Below are positions 59,422 to 64,000 of a DNA stretch of 64,000 nt, one piece after another. The stretch is from assembly GCA_010015745.1 (NCBI GenBank), contig ML978166.1, positions 1 to 64,000 on the forward strand. Reading direction: 5' to 3'. The notes under the pieces were generated by a model. That model saw nothing but the letters and a program-made list of their open reading frames with translations. It did not search any database and had not been told where the DNA came from. This DNA is from Setomelanomma holmii. Lineage: Eukaryota > Ascomycota > Dothideomycetes > Pleosporales > Phaeosphaeriaceae. Position 1 is the stretch's first letter. Each line of letters starts with the position of its first letter. The translations under genes and the position numbers were made by a program.

Positions 59422-59869
59422 TTCGGTCTCGGCACCGCGTTTTTTCGTCTCCGGTGAGGCTCGGCTGAAAGCCCTCCTCACACATCTTCCCCAGGCTAGC
59501 AACATAACTATGAGCGAGTGAGGGACCTTTAGCATCTGTAATGTGCATATGATTGGCCTGTCGAACACTAGCGGTTATATTCGCGCACCCTTTCCACTAA
59601 TTCTCAGAAAAGGGGCTATCATGTCCAATTGTAGATGGGCATGTGCGGGTACAGGGTTGCTGCTTCCGTCTTGGTCGGTACCGAGCTCTTCTTTGCTCGG
59701 GTCACCGAGCGTCAGAAACGAGATACACATCTTTGGCTTCCCTAAGGATCAAGAACGTCACTTCAAGAATTCACTGTCATCATGGACAGTATAAACTACT
59801 TCATCTCACGGTGCATCGCTTGCTGCTCATCTGCAGCTTCCACGACCGACCTTGCACACCAGTCCGACC

Positions 59870-61645
59870 ATGTCGAAGCCCGATCTACAAGCGGAAACAC
59901 CTCCAAAGGATGATGGCAACGGATACCCGCCTTTCAAGAAGGTCCTGCCGGCAATGGTAGCCATCTGGCTCGCCTTTTTCGTAGTCGCACTGGTAAGTAC
60001 AGCCGGAATTCACCACCAACAAGTAATTGACATGTTCGTAGGACTGAACAATCATCGGCACGGCCGTACCAACCATCACCAAGCAATTCAACAGCTTCGG
60101 CGACATAGCTTGGTACGAAGCCGCCTTCCTCCTTCCCTTCTGCGTACTCCAGCTCTCGTTCGTTCGCATCTACCAATACTATTCCCCTAAATGGGTCATC
60201 ATCGCTAACATCGCCATCTTCGAGATAGGTTCCATCGTATGCGCAACAGCACCCTCATCCAAAGCGTTGATTGTGGGTAGAGCTATTACCGGCATTGGTG
60301 GTGCAGGTGTACCACCTGGAGCATTCTTGCTGATTAACTTTCTCGTTCCTGTACAAAGCCGGCCAAAGTACATCGGTAGTCTTGGCTCTGTCTTTGGCGT
60401 CACGTCCATACTGGGACCAATACTGGGTGGCTATCTTACGGCAGTTACCTGGCGATGGTGCTTCTGGATCAATCTGCCTGTCGGAGGCGTATCGATGATC
60501 CTGCTCGTACTACTCGTCCCGACATGTACGCCACCCCTCAAGAGAGCTGCGACATGGATGGGCAAACTATCGCAGCTGGACCCTCTTGGTTTTATCTTGA
60601 TTGCACCATCTCTCATCTCCTTGCTCTTGGCCATACAACTCGGAGGGAAAGAATACAGCTGGAATAGTGGCGTGGTGGTCGCGTTGTTCGTCATCTTCGG
60701 CGTCCTCAGAGTCGCATTCGTTGCATCTCAGATCTGGCGCGGCGAGAAAGGTACATTGCCTCCTCACATCATATCGCAACGCAGCATCTTAGCTGGCACG
60801 ATAGCCAGCCTCGTCATCGATTCGGTCTTGGTCCTCTTCGCCTTCTTCCTACCGGTTTGGTTCCAAGTCGGCCAAGGAAAATCGCCACAGAGTTCTGGTT
60901 TGTCATTGATACCACTGCTTTTGAGCGTGGTCTTCGCAGTCATCGCTAGTGGCATATTCGCGAGCACTGTTGGATACTACGTGCCTTCTTTAATACTTGG
61001 AGCTGCACTCATCATGGTGGGCGCCGGTCTGATCTCGACGTGGTCCGTCGATGTTGGTTCCGGAAAGTGGATAGGCTTCCAGGTAAACGTACTTCATCCC
61101 AATCCACGGCACAGTTCGCTGCTACCTCCCAGATCATCACAGGAGCCGGACTAGGTCTGACACTTCAAGGGCCCAACATCGCGGCGCAGACTGTGCTATC
61201 TAAAGAAGACGTCTCCATCGGCTTGTCCGTACTTGGCCTGTTCAACTTTCTGGGCTCAACGATTTTCGTCACCGTGGGACAAGCCTTCCTCCAGAGTTGA
61301 CTCGTCGAGAAGTTGAAGCCCATCCTCCCAGACGTCGACCTGGGGAGCCTCGTAGATGGTAGTGCCAGCTCCATCAGAAGCTCGGCATCGAGCGAACAGC
61401 TACCGGCTGTGCTGAACGTCTACAACGATTCGATCAAGAGTGTCTGACACCTGGCGCTTGGCCTGGCTGCCTTGGTGTTGGTAGCTAGCATCGGCATGGA
61501 ATGGAAGAATGTCAAGAAGAGCAAGTCGGAGTCTGATGAGGAGGTAGACCAGAAAGACCCTTGGAACAGTGCGAACATGACGTCACCTATTGGGAGACGG
61601 CCAACAGAGAGTGTGCTCGGTCACTCCCAAAAGCGCAAGATATGA
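59870..61645 (+). pseudogene. DHA2-family MFS transporter, three in-frame stops
   Basis: Major facilitator of the 14-helix drug/H+ antiporter-2 group. Exons 59870-59992, 60042-61082 and 61133-61645 with introns of 49 and 50 nt keep one frame from start to end. N-terminus MSKPDLQAETPPKDD is cytosolic. TM1 ends in FFVVAL, then D-stop-TIIGTAVPTI, where the stop (TGA, 60045-60047) falls in the conserved antiporter motif (L-D-x-T-I-(I/V)-x-x-A-x-P); TGA is most simply CGA changed by C to T. Next AWYEAAFLLPF, then GRAITGIGGAGVPPGAFLLI (loop/motif C-like) and GSVFGVTSILGPILGGYLT. Two more TGA: 61298-61300 after VGQAFLQS, and 61445-61447 before HLALGLAALVLVAS, the last helix. Without the stops the protein would be complete and of normal length. 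Confidence 0.85.
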
Positions 61646-61805
61646 ACTCACAGTATGCGTATACGTCTCTCGAATCTTGACAATCGGTCCTACACTACAT
61701 CCTCGGCTACACAGCTATTCCATCTTCTACCCTGACCGACCTAGGGGATTTTTTGTACACCCTGACTCGAATCAGACGTACTACGATAGTACATATACTA
61801 TTGCT

Positions 61806-62936
61806 ATGTGCGGTCAACATACAGCTAGCCATGCTTTGTCCTTATGCCTCGAGAACGGATGGCTCAATACCGACGACAAGTTTCAATTGAACCGCCAGAG
61901 GGTCTACAACCTTGGGCAAATCGTAATTACGACTTTCGAGACAGAGCGTTCAGTGGCGCTTGTATGCAACAACCTTCATGCTAGTGGCAAACCAAGGAAG
62001 TTGGGTCTTTTGGAGGCATTTAAATCAGGATTGGTTGGGCTTGTGGGATCTGGCAAGGACGATATGATCGCGCCCCCTCCCACCGCAACACAGCAGTTGG
62101 GCCAGTTGAACATACCACCCAATTCTTCACCCAAACACACGCAGATGGAGGTTGGTATGTATACCGACACGACAAGTCTCGAATGGAAGGAGGTTCTTCA
62201 GCCCGGACAGACCTATGGTTTGAGATTCTCTAAGAGCAAAGATGAAGTGTGGGCGTACTATACTGGAGACTATTGGTCACCCGATGACGTACAGCCAGCT
62301 CAGAAGCTTGCCGTTGATTGCGAGGATAGTACAATCCACTTTACCGTTCGCGACGATCCAGCCCCTCCAAAGCTCTTCGCAAGATTGGCGATGCCGCAAG
62401 AATGCCACCTTACTGGCAACACACCTTTCACCTTCGTTATCGAATACTCTACAGATAGCAAAGACCCACTTACTATCGACAAGTCACGCTCACCGTTGTC
62501 CGTGTTCGAGGGCGATCTGAAGATCGTTGAGCAGCTGATTGACTGTCGAAATGCCGACACAGGAGAGGAGATCGGCTGGGTTGGCTTTTTCGGCTGTGGC
62601 GATTCCGATCCTCATCCTTCGTTTCCATCTGATAACGACTTCGTGGAGATCTTACCAGACAAGCCCTGGCGTTTCGAATGTACGTTGGAGAACCTGGAAC
62701 ACGATGAAGATAGTGTGCGCAGCATGCTGGGTCTAGAGCCAGGTCAGACGTACAAGGCTCAGATAGCAGGTTATTTGCTTTCAAAGTTTCCCCGGTGGCA
62801 ATATGGCCGGAAAGAGGATCTTCTCAGTGGTAGTGACGAGGATAAGAAACTTCGATGGAAGATCGACCATGATAAGCTAGGCAGATTGAGTGTGGAACAG
62901 ATAGGTGAACCTGTGGTGTTCACAGTTGTGAAGTGA
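61806..62936 (+). CDS. Hypothetical fungal protein
   Basis: Single exon, 376 residues, start ATG at 61806 (MCGQHTASHALSLCLENGWL); upstream in-frame codons belong to the previous pseudogene tail. No named domain recognised. The body has alternating beta-like segments (SLEWKEVLQPGQTYGLRFSK, DSTIHFTVRDDPAPPKLFAR, ECHLTGNTPFTFVIEYST, FECTLENLEHDEDSV, GLEPGQTYKAQIAGYLLSKF), suggesting a beta-sandwich. QPGQTY and EPGQTY are repeated, which suggests a duplicated fold. There is no signal peptide. Intact, in contrast to its neighbours. Similar-looking proteins exist in many Pezizomycotina genomes, but I cannot name this one. Confidence 0.72.
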   Translation: MCGQHTASHALSLCLENGWLNTDDKFQLNRQRVYNLGQIVITTFETERSVALVCNNLHASGKPRKLGLLEAFKSGLVGLVGSGKDDMIAPPPTATQQLGQLNIPPNSSPKHTQMEVGMYTDTTSLEWKEVLQPGQTYGLRFSKSKDEVWAYYTGDYWSPDDVQPAQKLAVDCEDSTIHFTVRDDPAPPKLFARLAMPQECHLTGNTPFTFVIEYSTDSKDPLTIDKSRSPLSVFEGDLKIVEQLIDCRNADTGEEIGWVGFFGCGDSDPHPSFPSDNDFVEILPDKPWRFECTLENLEHDEDSVRSMLGLEPGQTYKAQIAGYLLSKFPRWQYGRKEDLLSGSDEDKKLRWKIDHDKLGRLSVEQIGEPVVFTVVK

Positions 62937-64000
62937 AAGATGGTTGTGTGGTTTCATATTACCACAATGTCTAGCGATTGATGTGTCAATCATACCAGTT
63001 TTCTGCTTTTGCGCTCTCATTCCTATGGGATCCTGCACCGGGAATCATCTTCCTTTAGCAATTCTATACTTATTCGGTCGCCAGATGTGATCAATCTGAA
63101 TGATGTAAAGCACATATTCGTCAGCAAAGAACATGCGCAATGCGAACTACACAGGCTTTTCAACCTGAGTCTCGCGCCAGATGGGACGAGGTTGCTTCGT
63201 CTGCACTGCTTACGCCCTTGCCTGATGCCAATTACAACACAGATTCAGAGGGAAAGGAATATGCTTTGAACACCTCCTCCTGAGCTTACGGAGACTCAAC
63301 CAAACTTTCGAAATTCTGGCCCAGTTCCGGGCCAGTTCACCAAAGTTGAATAGCTTTGGACATAACGAAAGCAATGAATAAGCAGCTTCCGCGTACGGCT
63401 TCGCTAGTTTAAAACATTGACGCCCATTGCTTCTGGCGACAACCCCCTCCACTATCGCAGGGCATTGTAATGTAGGCGACATTCCTAATGCAGCAAGTAT
63501 CGACCCAAGCATAATCCAGACCATCCTGAAGCGCCTGTTCACAAGTCGCTGTTATCTTCCACCACCCTAGCTTTTCAGCACCGAGTCCGGCTTGCAGGCC
63601 ATTAATGGTAATGTCTTCATTAGAGATCCATGTGTGGGATAGGATGGACTATGGTGGCGGGTCGCTTGCGAAGTAGCGCAGTCGCCGAGTCTTCGCATGG
63701 ATGAGTCGCATTCCTTGATCAGCATCTGATGTAGCAGGCGAAGGGTGTGATTGTCAGAATCGGGGGACAGATTTGAGGTGCTCTTCGCGCCTGTTCAGCG
63801 GAAGGTGTGCATTTTCAGCCTTGCTAGGCTGTGCCGGCATCAGGCTGAAGGTGCGCACCTGCAGGTCTGGCCATTTCGATGTTCGACAACGTGAAATTGA
63901 GAGAAATCCCAGTGAAAGCACGATATACAAGTTCAGCAGCTGCGCTAGCATTGTGGCCGATCACTTAAGTAGCACTAGGCCGAAGCAAGTACCTGCTGTT
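62937..64000. other. No supported gene at the right edge
   Basis: About 1.06 kb with only short frames. Nothing further can be supported. Confidence 0.4.

Noticed and set aside
57988..59426. Reading the TTCGG repeat as part of the terminal inverted repeat
   Set aside because: It is a direct, not an inverted, repeat, so it cannot be part of the transposon ends.
18000..61645. Alternative genetic code or systematic stop read-through explaining the many in-frame stops
   Set aside because: The formin, formate dehydrogenase, acyl-CoA dehydrogenase and P450 read normally and end at standard stops; stops are confined to accessory genes and co-occur with frameshifts.
1..64000. CRISPR array or other prokaryotic systems
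   Set aside because: The only regular repeat is the 24-bp coding array without spacers, and all gene structures are eukaryotic.

Overview
The window is nuclear DNA of a filamentous ascomycete (Pezizomycotina, most likely Dothideomycetes by inference). The evidence is short GT-AG introns of about 40-135 nt, a SepA/Bni1-type formin, PTH11-like rhodopsin-domain proteins, BTB and F-box-like proteins, a Zn2Cys6 regulator, DHA1/DHA2 transporters and a fungal Tc1-type transposon. Introns were placed by hand from splice signals and reading-frame continuity.

Layout. 0.3-9.7 kb: a broken zinc-free MDR reductase (-), an AidB-like acyl-CoA dehydrogenase (+), a DHA1 MFS transporter (+), an SDR (+) and an F-box-like gene with an in-frame stop (+). 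11.4-17.0 kb: two rhodopsin-domain membrane protein genes (+). 18.1-20.0 kb: a carboxylesterase pseudogene full of transition-type stops. 22.3-23.3 kb: a secreted heme peroxidase. 24.2-25.4 kb: an unrecognised multi-exon gene (-). 27.2-29.1 kb: two small secreted proteins, convergent. 30.8-36.3 kb: a fungal orphan gene, a BTB gene, an aspartic-protease-like remnant and other decayed frames. 37.0-45.3 kb is a conserved core: formate dehydrogenase, a one-TM acidic protein, and a 1739-residue formin divergent from it. 48.3-62.9 kb is an accessory block: a sugar transporter with an inverted middle and a tandem-repeat expansion, a TPP-dependent enzyme with one stop, an intact P450, a disabled Zn2Cys6 regulator, a dead Tc1-like transposon, a DHA2 transporter with three stops, and an intact hypothetical gene.

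The main theme is a contrast. Housekeeping genes (formin, formate dehydrogenase, acyl-CoA dehydrogenase) are clean. The accessory genes carry single-base lesions, many readable as C-to-T or G-to-A changes (CAA to TAA, TGG to TAG, CGA to TGA). That is what repeat-induced point mutation or cytosine deamination would leave.

The 48-62 kb block looks like a former transport/oxidation/regulation cluster in decay. The most unusual object is the sugar transporter gene: its central exons (about 49726-50032) lie on the opposite strand, and an 8-residue unit has expanded in frame to at least eight copies across an assembly gap. I found no clearly new biological system. The inversion, the repeat and the nonsense pattern are the leads most worth checking.
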